A model generated the notes under the pieces. That model was not told the DNA's origin and ran no database searches. It saw nothing but the letters and a program-made list of their open reading frames with translations. The translations under genes and the position numbers were made by a program. From Helicoverpa zea (lineage: Eukaryota; Arthropoda; Insecta; Lepidoptera; Noctuidae): DNA of 64,000 nucleotides. This document shows, in pieces, positions 34,701 through 45,619 of this stretch (position 1 is its first letter; the number at the start of each line of letters is the position of its first letter). Where the stretch lies: positions 8,928,001 through 8,992,000 of the forward strand of contig NC_061470.1 of NCBI RefSeq assembly GCF_022581195.2. Reading direction: 5' to 3'.

Positions 34701-34871
34701 TCTTTCACAGGCGACTTCTTCCCTGAGGAATACAGAATAAAAGAAGAACCGGACCCAGACGTGAGAATCAGCCAAGAGGAGGCTGACAAGATCGTAGAAC
34801 CCAAGAACGAATTCTATGAAGACGAGAAGGACAATGATAAGGAACCACCAGTCGAGAACAAGGAGCCATAG
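31783..34871 (+). CDS. HDAC3: Histone deacetylase 3, 434 aa, seven exons
   Basis: Exons 31783-32023, 32307-32495, 32765-33039, 33565-33752, 33951-34091, 34373-34482 and 34711-34871; every junction is GT-AG and phase-consistent; 1305 nt. HDAC3 removes acetyl groups from histone lysines as the catalytic core of the NCoR/SMRT complex in the nucleus. Seen: YFYNADVGNFHYGPGHPMKP, the catalytic-tunnel stretch NWSGGLHHAKK, zinc-ligand motif IDIDVHHGDGVQEAFY, FHKYGNYFFPGTGDMYE, QCGADSLAGDRLGCF, GGGGYTLRNVARCWTYET, and the HDAC3-type C-terminus PKNEFYEDEKDNDKE, ending PPVENKEP. Length fits the family (about 430 aa). The NEFY..DNDKE tail separates it from HDAC1/2. No TATA is visible; poly(A) signals follow at 35239 and 35325. 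The start is preceded by an overlapping 34-codon ORF. Confidence 0.97.
34517..34670 (+). repeat. Degraded Lep1-like Helitron fragment in HDAC3 intron 6
   Basis: Starts 'ctaatattataaagctgaag', continues 'ctgatcgcaagaactactgc', and fades out about 40 bp before the last HDAC3 exon. Confidence 0.55.
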
Positions 34872-35238
34872 CATACGAATGGCCTGACTGACCCGCTGGC
34901 CATTTGACACGAAAAGGGTTACCGAAGATACAGAAAAAAGTTTCTGTGAATGAGTGCGACTGAGTGACTGATAGTGCGCTTATTTTAACATTTTGTTGTG
35001 ACTGACTGTGTGGTATTTTAAGTTATTTTGCTTGTGATTTTTTAAGTGCTGGTTTAACCATTCTTTTACGGCTGTTTTATAAAGGCTGTGGCATTATAAA
35101 AACAATGCAAGTGTAGGCTTTAATTTGTACTTACAAATACATGTCAAAATATTATTTCATGTTTATTGGAATCTGTAATGTAAAAACTGCCGTAAAGGAA
35201 AGGTTGATGAATTCTTGTATCATTTTAGTATTAGGAAA

Positions 35239-35330
35239 AATAAATATAGATATTTTTATATTTTGCGCCTGAAAATTATGAAGGATATATTTTATGCCTA
35301 CCATCCTAGGCCGAAAGATTGTACAATAAA
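35239..35330 (+). terminator. Poly(A) signals of HDAC3
   Basis: AATAAA at 35239-35244 and 35325-35330, 370-460 nt after the stop codon. Confidence 0.6.
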
Positions 35331-35609
35331 ATAATTATTTATTGTTTGTGAATGTATAATTTTGTAACATCATAGATAAGACTGCTTTTCTCTAAGCAAT
35401 CACTGTTCAATAGAATAAGCTTGTAATTGCAAACTACTTTTGTTGTGTAATTGGTCAAAATTCAACCTTATTACGAGGGATTTAAGGTTGGTTGAAGTAA
35501 ACCTTGAAATCTGTTAAACAATATTGATCATGGAAAGTATAGAAAAAGAGCAGACAGATGATCAAAAAAGGATGTAGTATTCCAAAATAGTGTTTTGTTT
35601 TTGAGTAGA

Positions 35610-36030
35610 TACACTCTTTTGCAAAAAAAGCGGGCACCTATGCGAAATCTTGGTTTTAAGGACTTCACGTGTATTTCAAAGGGTTTTAATGACTGTAGTA
35701 TGTTACTATTGTCAAAAGGGCTAGAGAAGGATGCGTAACAGTGTATTCTAAATTTGAATTTTGGAGAATTGCTAAGAAACTGGTGAAACCTTGTTTTGGA
35801 CTAATTCCTGGTAGAAAGTTCGTGGGCGTTTTGAAAAGTTTTTGAAGTGATTTTCAGAAAAGTGATAATGCAGTTTAAAATTAATGATTAATGTACCTAC
35901 CTTTCTGTTACATCAAAACGTTTTTGAAAAACTACTACAGTCATTAAAACCCTTTGAAGTACATGTGAAGTCCTTAAAACCTAAAACCAAGATTTCGCAT
36001 AGGTGTCCGCTTTTTTTGCAAAAGAGTTTA
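35610..36030. mobile_element. Tc1-like MITE with about 95-bp inverted ends
   Basis: Left arm 35610-35702 starts ACACTCTTTTGCAAAAAAAG. The right arm (35933-36030) is its near-exact reverse complement apart from a few substitutions and a short insertion. TA/ATA flanks fit a TA-target insertion. No ORF from the element. Confidence 0.82.
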
Positions 36031-36120
36031 TATACTCTTTCAGGTTATGCCGCCGTAGTATGGGATATGCACAAAATGAATGCATTGTCTTCCCATAATA
36101 TGTTTTGGCACGTTAAACTG

Positions 36121-36340
36121 TAGGTCCCGGCTGTCATTGAACATCCTTGGCAGTCGTTACGGGTAGTCAGAAGCCAGTAAGTCTGACACCAGTCTAACCA
36201 AGGGGTATCGGGTTGCCCGGGTAACTGGGTTGAGGAGGTCAGATAGGCAGTCGCTTCTTGTAAAGCACTGGTACTCAGCTGAATCCGGTTAGACTGGAAG
36301 CCGACCCCAACATGATTGGGAAAAAGGCTCGGAGGATGAA
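36121..36340 (+). repeat. Lepidopteran interspersed repeat A, copy 3 (fullest)
   Basis: Runs 'gggtagtcagaagccagtaa' (about 36160), 'gttgcccgggtaactgggtt', 'gaggaggtcagataggcagt', 'ccggttagactggaagccga', to 'gggaaaaaggctcggaggat'. Between HDAC3 and the LRR gene. The rest of 35331-36851 is AT-rich without a gene. Confidence 0.7.
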
Positions 36341-36851
36341 TATGTTTTAGCACTATTCATGTGAAATCATGTGGATCCTACATTGGACATTTGTCATGCT
36401 CCTATAAAATTAAATTATGGTATCCACAGTGAAAATCATTCCTACTTTACTTTGTTATTCTCTTTTGTTTAATAATGTTTTTATATGTAATACTATTCGT
36501 TTTTCTAAAATGAATGGTAAAATTCATCAAACTATGATATTGATTGTATTAATTTCATATTTTGAAACATAATGTATAAGTTTAAGTTACAATGGGTCAA
36601 TCCAAAAACATGATAAGTTATTATGTTTTTCTAGGTTTATTTACTTATGGTAATTTGGCATTGTTTAATAAGTTGTAAATATTGTAAAAATGCCCAATGA
36701 AATAATTATAATTATTTGAAATCGTCATTTTTGGTTTTCATTTATAATTCTCTTTTTGGTTGCTTGGGAGAAAAATGAAACTAGGAAGCTGTAAAAATAA
36801 TATGTATTGAATTACTAATTAATTACAATAAATACAATTAGAATCAAATTT

Positions 36852-39778
36852 CTAATAACTACCGAGCTTCAAATCCAAATTGTTTTCGTTTATGTACTTG
36901 TGAATGTCTGTCATCTCCTCTGAAAAGTCAACTGTGAACATTTGAAGTCTTTCACACATTTGTATTACTCTTTTTACGACATTCTTTGAAACTTCCAAAG
37001 TGCAGTCCAACCACAAATAGCTAATATTCTTCAAATGTCCTTTTTCTATTAAATGCAATAATGTGTCATCTATATTAGTCTTAGTCTGATATTTCAAAAC
37101 TAGTTTTTGCAAATTATCTGTACATTCTACGAAAAAGGTCAACATTTGATCTATAGAAAAATTTTCATTACCTATTGTCAAATTCCTGAGTTCTGAGAAT
37201 ATTTTGTTTGGTCGCCGAAAATACCTGGGAATGACCAAACACTTCGACTGAGTCATTAAACAGAGTGTATTCAAGTTTGGGCAGCACCTTCCGAGCGAGA
37301 TGACCGCGTCCAGGGTTAACGAGTGATCTATCTCCCACAGGGAGAAGTGTGTGAGGTAGCTGCCCTTCACTGATAGAAGCTGCTGCATCGAATCCGAGTA
37401 CGAAAAGAAAGAAAGATCCAGCCTATTCAATCTCAAGTCACTCACTGAAATCTGTTCTAAAATCGCATCTTTATTATGTTCTGATAAATGTGTTACTGAC
37501 AATTCCCGTAAGAATGGACATATTTTAATTAATTTCCTAATACCCGCTGCAGATGCGAAATGACAATTCATTTTTCTGAGACTAAGAGGCCCTATATCCA
37601 AGACACTACTGATCAACGTAGACCCGATGTCGCAGGACTCGATCCGTAGCTCCTCCAGGTAAGGAAGCTCGTTGACCAACAGAGTGATACCTGCTTGCGA
37701 GACACAACGCCCGATACGATTCGCGCGTTCATTTCTGGGAGGGTCCATTGCCAAGATTCTTAAATGTTTTAAATTCGTAACGAAACAAAGCCCAGCATCT
37801 GAGACGTTCCTAATCAAAACGGAAGCATTAAAAAGGGATTTGCAGATGTCTACTCTAGAGACAATATTGATTTCTTCAAGTAAGGGACAACTTTCACCGA
37901 TGACCTCGAGTATCTCGTCGGTGCAAATGAATTTGAGATCGAGAACGACTAAGCGGCTGAAGGTGGAGAGTGTGGCGATCCAGAACCGCTGGGGTATGCT
38001 GTTATCGAGGTCGCATTTGCGGAAGACGGTCATGTTGGGGTGCGTCAGGACTTGCAGCTGAATGCGAGGGTCGCCGCGATACTGGCAGCATGTTCTTTCA
38101 GAACAGAGGACATCGAATAACCTGAAAAAAGCAATAACAAGTAAATATTTTTATTTATTAGTGTCTTAATGGCTAAAATATTTGGATGAATAAAATGCTT
38201 TTATTATTTTGAACCTGCCTCCTGTGTCAGTATATTGTAAATATAATTTAGTTTACAATATAATATTCTTTCTTAATACAGTGTATTCACACTCATGACG
38301 CTTGCTGCTTCCATAGGAATTAACTACTTTATAATTGTAATGATATTACTAATTATTGGCAAAAACACATTTGTCTAACGAAAACAGAGATAAAACTCTA
38401 AAAAATAAGTATGAATGTCCAAATCATATTATCCTTATTTATTAGTGACTCAGAAACAAAAACTATTTGGCACCATCAAGGTGACTAAAGGTTACAATGT
38501 GTAGGTGGGTAGAACATAATTTTATTTAATAATTCTCTCAGCTTTCACCATTTACATGCCCTTTACTTTAGATAAAATAGATTCTTTGCCAAGAATTTAG
38601 AATGACATGTGAATTAAGACAGTCTGTCATAATTACAGTATGAAAGTACTTTCTGTTCATAAACTTTTATTTCACTATAGTTCGGCCATTCAGAGAATGC
38701 GTTCCTGACACGTCGCGATTGAACTGACGACGTAACTTTGCAATGGCGTTGCAGTTACGATAAAAATATTTTTGCTGGTTGTTTACCGTTTTAACAATTG
38801 AGGAGCATTAAAACAACATTATTATATCAATAATCAATGAATGTTATTACGTCGTCAGTTCAATCGCGACGTGTCAGGAACGCATTCTCTGAATGGCCGA
38901 ACTATAGATTCATATGTGATTTCATAAGATTTTATTTCGTTTGATTTAGTGAATTTGTAGTCATGTGCTGTTTGGAACTTAGCCAATGTTCAAATTGTTT
39001 GAAACACAAGAAACAGGTTTTTAATACATTAATGACCTACTTGTAAGACAATTAACTTATTATTATTTAATTAATATATGCCTGATTTACTTTATGAACA
39101 AGTTAAGTACATAATTGTTATTAACAAAAATTTTAGATCTTTGCATTTCTGTAAATTCTTGAAGCGAAATTATTGAAATTGCACCATCAATTAATTAACT
39201 GTTTTGGACCACAACCCATTTAGTTAATTAGTAAAGAACTAATCAGTAAATAAAGCATTTTCTACTAGCTGTGTTTAGCTAGATAAATAAGGCTAACATG
39301 GCTAACAAGTGTAACATCTTTGTTTAAAAATTATGTTGAATAGATAATACAGAATAATTAACATTAATAGTACATGACGCGATATAATTATTAGATAAGT
39401 GATACTTCACACTTTTAGAATTTTTGTGTGCATAAGTCAGCAAGATTTAAATGAATGAAGGACAACAAACTTGAAATTTGAGTACATAACATTATCATAT
39501 TGTTTAATTCTAAATTATTCCAGTTTACAGTCAGACGGTCGTATTTCAAACAGAACTGGATTTTAATACAAAAGTATAGATAAGAATAAACAAAGAATGT
39601 ACCTGGCTGGCAGCATCAACATTAATTGGCATTTTAAATCAAACGCCTCCCTCTCACACTCGTGGAATTTATTCTCAGGATACGTCTTTTCAATAACATA
39701 ACAAGCTGAATTAATAAGACTAATGGAACTTTTAACACACAACTGAAAAAGACTACAGGGCTGCTTTGGAGGCGACAT
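36852..39778 (-). CDS. Leucine-rich-repeat protein with BC-box/Cul2-box-like N-terminus, 481 aa
   Basis: Exons in coding order 39778-39603 and 38121-36852; junction phase 2; 1446 nt. I chose the ATG at 39778 because the longer frame upstream begins at TTG. Residues about 8-20 (PCSLFQLCVKSS) resemble an elongin-BC box, and about 53-66 (LMLMLPARLFDVLC) resembles a Cul2-box or the hydrophobic core of an F-box. From about residue 85 there are at least ten degenerate LRRs: LRILAMDPP, LEELRIESCDIG, LRELSVTHLS, LNRLDLSFFS, LNTLCLMTQS, LRNLTIGNEN, LQKLVLKYQT, ISYLWLDCTL, LQMFTVDFS. This domain order suits a substrate adaptor of a cullin ubiquitin ligase (ZYG11/ZER1-like or FBXL-like); that role is inference. 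Intron 1 holds a TA-type MITE. Confidence 0.8.
38680..38902 (+). mobile_element. 223-bp TA-target MITE, internal-deletion relative of 29158-30117
   Basis: Ends GTTCGGCCATTCAGAGAATG and its reverse complement, flanked by TATA (38676-38679, 38903-38906). Its left about 165 bp equal the inverted right end of the 960-bp element, including 'ttttgctggttgtttaccg', so it is a deletion derivative. In intron 1 of the LRR gene. Confidence 0.88.
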
Positions 39779-40041
39779 CTCGACGCCCAAAGCGATTCTA
39801 TGGCAAGTTAACTTGTATTGTACTGTATGAGTATGATAACTGAGTTTATTACATCGAACAACTGAATTATTTTAAACATTTACTAATCAAACTAATTTCT
39901 ACTTTACTTTGTTATTATTGTGAACAATATTTTGCCATTTATTGATTCTTATTTTTGACAGTTATCTGATCCAGTTTGACAGGTTTGTAAGCAACCATAG
40001 ACATAATATTAGTAAACAGGACTGCGCATATAAACCCAAAA

Positions 40042-40847
40042 AACGAGCCGAGTGAAACAGTTAGTACGGAGGCTGTCTGTCCCTTTCTAATAGGGTGACT
40101 ATGAGATTAAGCTATGTGAGACAAATCCGAATTTGCTAAGATTATTAAACACAGATTAGTATTGAAGTTTTAACTTACGCAGTTTGTGACCTTAAGATAC
40201 TAATAAAGGCTTTTAATAATTAGCGGAAATTAGCAGTATAAAAGCAGGAAGATTCGAAGTGAAGACTGTTTTTTTTTGTATTTCTACTTCATATATAGAC
40301 TGCTGAGCCATTTATGTCGCCTTTCTTCATTTTTTGGGAAGCTATAACAATAGTACAACAGTTTTAAAATCCATCACCCATATTTTGACTCGTTACAAGA
40401 ATTCATGGGCACCCTAGTTGTTTGGTTTACGAAAATGTTATTATTAGCTAACCTGTGGAACGATATATTGCAACCACCATAGGATTCACTTTTGCAAGTA
40501 GAAACGCAACACTTTTTCACCATTTTAATAGTTTAAATTGATTTAATACAAAAAAATATAAACAAAATTTTAAATGCTGATTACGCGCTAAGAATGTTCA
40601 GGGTTACCGCTAGAAAATAAAAAAAAGCAAAATAAAAAATTATGTTGTTTATGTTTTAATAATAAATACGAATAAATTAATGCGATTGTTATTTATTTGT
40701 TGACTTACAATTGTTAAAATAAGATAAAAATATAAGTGATTCAATTGTTTTTGGGAAGACAAAACTTTTGATCACAACATTTTTTTATGCTGGCAAGGTG
40801 TTAGAAAGAGACAAACAGCCTCCGTTCGAACTATCCCTCTCGGCTCG
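40042..40847. mobile_element. TIR element, about 806 bp, 44-bp imperfect inverted ends
   Basis: Left end CGAGCCGAGTGAAACAG..CGGAGGCTGTCTGTCCCTTTC (40042-40085). The right end (40804-40847) is its reverse complement with a few mismatches. The interior is AT-rich without an ORF. The stretch 39779-40041 shows nothing. Confidence 0.65.
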
Positions 40848-41365
40848 GATTTGCCTCTGTGTATTATGCAACCAATTTAGTACCTTATTGCGTTAGAATA
40901 GAGTTCATTTTCGTAAATATAAATTTTGAGCGTGCGCAATCTTGTTTAGTAATATTATATCTATGTAAGCAACAGATATCCATGGCCCTAGAGATGGGCT
41001 GTCAGAATGTCGTTCTTTCATTCACTACGAACAGATTATAAAAAAATATTTGTTTGGTAGGAAATGAGATAGATATGAGAAGACTACTATCCTGGGTGTG
41101 GGATTGGGAGTGTAACTAACGAGCTAGCTAATGTGTGTAACGGGGATCCCCAAGCCTGAATCCCATCAAAAAATCGAGTCTAATTATTGTTAAAAAGTTT
41201 CAAACCCACATACCTTCGTACACATAGGCTGATCGCGTCGGCTCGGGTCTTTGTAAAGTATCGTGCATTAAAGAATTCTCTCATCATTTTTACGCTATTA
41301 GTATGACGCGATACCTCTGGTCAGATCTACAAATAGCGAACCAATACGGCTAAAAACAGTGGTCA

Positions 41366-42194
41366 GGGAGCGTTCAAGTAATACGTAATGCAATTTGGGG
41401 GGAGGGGGGGTCTTGTAAAACGTTACGATGCGTTACAGGGGGGGTCTTTCTTACAACACATTACGTATCTAACATTGTTTTTTTTTTTTTTAATAAAAAA
41501 TTAGGGAATTAAAACTCCAAAACTGGCAACCCTTTTCATTTACGTTTTACAGGGAGTCCCTTGATTGTATTAGTCTGGTCGTCATTTTTGATTTGTTCTC
41601 GCAAGTTGGCAAACATTTTTGTTTATATTTCACGGGGAATCCCTAGATTGTATTGCGTCATTTATGGTTGTTCTCGTTGTCAGTATTCGTTAGTGTTTAA
41701 TTGTTTATGGAGAAGCACATTGCTATAGTCGGTGTTGAGTTCATAGTGTTCATACTGTAATGTCCTCAAAAGAGGGAGATTTGTATCATCAGCTGTTTCT
41801 GGCCTATAAAGGCTCTCATGCTGTCTTGCCAGCGCAAGAGTGTCAAAAAAATGCCAACGCAATTTGGAAAACGGCTAAAGAAAAACTAAAAAATAAAGAG
41901 AAGTTTATAGAACATATAAATGAAAAAATAAACAAAAGTACGCAGGTGTTGCGGATTAAAAATCTCTTGTTTTATTTACTATGTATTATTACCCTAAAGG
42001 CAATTAAAACTATACCAAGGATAAAATCTGTAACATACTTTTTTGCGAGTTTAGGGTAAAAATGGTCACTTAAGTGTTACGTAACGTTTAGGGGTGGGGG
42101 GTGCAGAAAAACGTTACGGTGCGTTACGAGGGGTGGAGGGGGGGGGGGGTAAAAAATCTTAAAAAATTGCGTTACGTAATACTTGAACGCTCCC
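41366..42194 (+). mobile_element. 829-bp DNA transposon with 3-bp target TCA and a fossil first exon
   Basis: Ends GGGAGCGTTCAAGTAATACG and, in reverse, GGGAGCGTTCAAGTATTACG. TCA at 41363-41365 and 42195-42197. Subterminal G-runs and repeated CGTTACG words flank the core. At 41760 a frame MSSKEGDLYHQLFLAYKGSH continues to about KEKFIEHINEKINK before losing coding character; it looks like the N-terminal exon of a lost transposon protein. Superfamily not assigned. Confidence 0.78.
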
Positions 42195-42244
42195 TCAGGC
42201 AAGTCCACTTCGATCACCGGTAGCTAGGTAATTACTTACCTCAA

Positions 42245-42532
42245 TGCGATTATGCGATGTGGGTTTTCTTAAACTTTCACAAAGCAGCCCGTAGTCTGGA
42301 AGTTGGTGATTGATTCACCCGTGCATCGGAGAGCACGTAAATGTCGGTCCTGCGCCTGATCTCTTTCCGGTCCTGTCGGATTGCCGCCCCATCGGGTTAA
42401 GAGAGTGAAGGAATAGGGAGTGCACCTGTGTCTGCGCAAATGCTCGTGCACTATAATATGTCCTGCGCAGCTGGCTGATCTCCTTAGGTGAGAACGGCCG
42501 CCGTGGCCGAAATCGGCCGTGGACGCCATTAT
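42245..42532 (-). repeat. Retroelement 3'-end repeat common in moths
   Basis: On the - strand: GATTTCGGCCACGGCGGCCG, 'gaggagatcagccagctgcg'-type text, CAGGACATATTATAGTGCAC, GGTGCACTCCCTATTCCTTC, TCAGGCGCAGGACCG. I recognise it as a very frequent lepidopteran repeat. The 86-codon frame across it may be the C-terminal end of its old ORF. Confidence 0.6.
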
Positions 42533-42964
42533 TATTATTTATAATTACTTACCTGACTTAAATCATTACCGGTAACATTTAATTCTTAAGTAGGTATGTT
42601 TTGTGCTAAATAGGCACTTACCTAATAAAGTATTAAAGAACTGGTTGGTTTATTGAGCAGGTAAGTAATAAAAAAGACAAGTTAATTTTTAACATTTTAT
42701 TTTTATTTCCATTTTTTTCGTATGAGATTACACCTAAAACTAATAATTAATGATTAATTAAAAATATACATTCTTCATAATAAATACATCTCACGAAATA
42801 AAGTCTGGTTTTCTTTAAATTAAAATATGTCAGTGTTTAATACGAGTTTGTACAAAAGATCTTTGAGAATTATATTACTCTTATGCTGTTTGAATTACGT
42901 AAACGAAATGTACATTTTTTTGTACTTAATAAGTAAAGGAAAAAGCCCTGAAACTTTAATTTAT

Positions 42965-43131
42965 TAGGGTCAATTCCCACTGAAAGAGCAGCGGCCGGCA
43001 GCGGCCGTAAATGCAAGTGATTGAGCGCGAGCGCGGCGGGCCGCGCGACGCCGCGCCGCGCCGCGCTCTTACATTGTCCGTGCTCTTACGGCCGCTGCCG
43101 GCCGCTGCTCTTTCGGTGGGAATTGACCCCA
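42965..43131. mobile_element. 167-bp GC-rich MITE (near-palindrome)
   Basis: GGGTCAATTCCCACTGAAAG at the left and its reverse complement (GGGTCAATTCCCACCGAAAG) at the right. The arms continue as AGCAGCGGCCGGCAGCGGCC and enclose a CGCG-rich core (43025-43070). Target duplication not evident. Confidence 0.85.
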
Positions 43132-45199
43132 GTTGAATAACTTTTAAAGTCAATAAAAGAAAAAATAGTTTTGCTCAATCATACAAACTCGTATATTATT
43201 TTATAATGAAAAGTATTCAAATTTGTTAGAAGGTAATAGTTAGGTAGGTACATATTTTTTCTGGAACTCAACAAAGCTTGTGCTACGGTAAAAAACAATA
43301 ATACACCTATAGTAATAAAGTGTAAAATTGTACCCAGTTGTTTAGGTTCAGTTTATTTTAGATTATGTAATATTAAAATTCGGATTTCTTTGTTTAGTGC
43401 ATATTCAGGGCAAGGATGTAAGGGCAAGCAATACTATTTTGAATTAATAATCTTAGAAAAAATATGAAAATGTAAACCATTAGGTACCTAATGATGACAA
43501 AATCAGTAAACAAAATAAATAGGTAAACTTAAAGTAAAAAAAAAAAATGGTTTTATAAGGTCAGAATTATCAAAATAATATTTTTATAATATAATAAGGA
43601 AAGGTAGGTTGGGCCACATAATTGTATTTTTTTCTCATTCCAGTCATTTGTTTTTACATTTGGAATACCTATTAAAACGTCTTTCAATGTACTTAAGTCT
43701 TCATTTTTTTTTAAATCTACTAGTTTCTGATTTTGCTACCTGTTCTATTTATTATGGCTTTGGCTAGGAATTTTTAATAAATGGAAGTAATTTAGATCCT
43801 TGAACTAAATGTTTTTAATAGGTTCCCAAGTATGAAGTGAATTCATTCTTATGTCAGAATTTAAAGGGTATAATTGTATCCTCCGCTCTTCTTTTTCAGA
43901 GGCATGTTATAGTGGTAGGTAGGTATATCTATGTATTAATTATTGTATTATTTAATCTCCAAGATCTAAGTTGAGAAACTTACTCTGTACCGATATATTT
44001 ATTAATCTCTCTAGTTTCTTAAACATTAAGGGATTAAAAATTATGATTTATTTGTTATCAATTACTATCTTTCAGTTAAGCATAATTGATACCTATAATA
44101 ATCTAAGTTCAGTGATTATCTAAAATCTTTGTTGTTTATAATAATTCTCTAATTAATAGTTACATTCGAATAAACGATTTATTTATGACATTATTTACAA
44201 TAATTGTAACATCTACATAAATTATTTAATTTAAAAAGATTCTACTATAAATAGTTATTTGGCACTAATATTAAAACAAACGGACTTTTAAATTATATAT
44301 TTTTTACAACTAGCTACCTATCTACTTAGTATCAAGAGTTCGTAAATTAATAGGATTTTTTATTAAATGTTAAATATTAATAATATAATTTAATGTTGTG
44401 CTCATTTTTATTAGGTAGGTACACAGCAAAGGAAATGTCTTTGTTTTAATATTCGTTAACATTAAAATAAAGTGTTGCATAAGTTATTTACGCGAAAATA
44501 AATATAATTTATTTAGTAAATAACCATTAAATGGTAGATACATATTTCTTGCTTAAGCTCAATAACATTTCAACTCAAGATAACAATAACATTGCATTTA
44601 TTAATTCATAAAACTCTCAATAAATTATATATTATAACAGATACTTAAAAGACATATTCAATAAATATATGTAAAATAACGTCTACATTATTCAAAGTTT
44701 TGCCGGAAAGTTCGCCAAGAGAACTTTTTAAGCTAAAATTAAGAGAATTAGAAGGAACAATAATACGTTTTTTAAAACGTTATTCAAATATAATATCAAT
44801 TGTTCATTTTATTTGTGCACCATAAAACAACAAGACTAGAATATGAACAGATATTTATAACTTAACAGATATTAGACTCTATTATCTATGTGCTAAGGTC
44901 TAAAGTATCTACAATAGACTTCTAGATAGATAGAACTACGACAAGAGTAGATGAAATAGAAACAGTATAGATAGATATACTTCTTGTGTGGCACTTAATA
45001 ATTTAGGGATGTTTAGGTACTTTAAGAAGTGTCCTTTCGATTATAAGATTTAACGACACTGGAGTAGCATATATTTTTAAGGAACGGTTTTACCATTTTT
45101 GAAACGGTCCGAATTCAAAAAAATGTCCCCAAAATTATCCAGCGCCAAACAGAAAAACAGTCACACATTATTTCTCATTCATAGCACAACACATATCAC
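43132..45199. other. AT-rich spacer 3' of the channel gene
   Basis: Very AT-rich, no gene. The part next to 45200 may be 3' UTR of the channel gene. No element identified. Confidence 0.5.
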
Positions 45200-45619
45200 T
45201 TATTGTAGTACTAAGAAAATTACATAGCCAAAATCATCATCAAACAAAATAATGACGATCAGTAATTGACCGCTGACTGACAGCTGATCGAATATGTTCG
45301 GATTCACATTCTCTCGTTCGTTATTATCTTTATGACTAATCTCTCTATCATTTTGGCCTCCATTCCCCGCTTGCGCTCCTTGTCCTACATCATTATAACC
45401 TACACTATCATTTTCACGTTTACCTCCACTATTAACTTTACCCGCATTTTGATCACATTTACCCCTATCTCGATCTTTACCCTTTGGTTCATGAGTTTTT
45501 CTTACACCGTCCTGCTTTGCATTTACCTGAGAACTTTGAGCCGTATCGCGTATCACATATGTTTGATTTGGACCTCTTTGGAAGGCGTGGGACTGAGCGC
45601 GTCCGCTCGGCCAAGCGGA
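45200..45619 (-). CDS. In-frame extension after the Cngl TGA (readthrough or alternative end)
   Basis: Directly after TGA (45622-45620) the same frame stays open for 139 codons to TAA at 45200. It begins SAWPSGRAQSHAFQRGPNQT, becomes very hydrophilic (KGKDRDRGKCDQNAGKVNSG, then Gly/Asn-rich) and ends with a hydrophobic stretch (GQLLIVIILFDDDFGYVIFL). The stop context is CTC-TGA-TCC. Options are stop readthrough, an alternative 3' exon, or a chance open frame. The composition is less GC-rich at third positions than exon 19, which weakens the coding case. Confidence 0.35.
   Translation of the reverse strand, partial: SAWPSGRAQSHAFQRGPNQTYVIRDTAQSSQVNAKQDGVRKTHEPKGKDRDRGKCDQNAGKVNSGGKRENDSVGYNDVGQGAQAGNGGQNDREISHKDNNERENVNPNIFDQLSVSGQLLIVIILFDDDFGYVIFLVLQ

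Noticed and set aside
37672..38061. 129-codon plus-strand frame
   Set aside because: Antisense shadow of the LRR gene, which has clear repeats on the other strand.
43000..43110. CpG-island promoter
   Set aside because: The GC-rich block is bounded by exact inverted ends and has no gene beside it, so a MITE explains it better.
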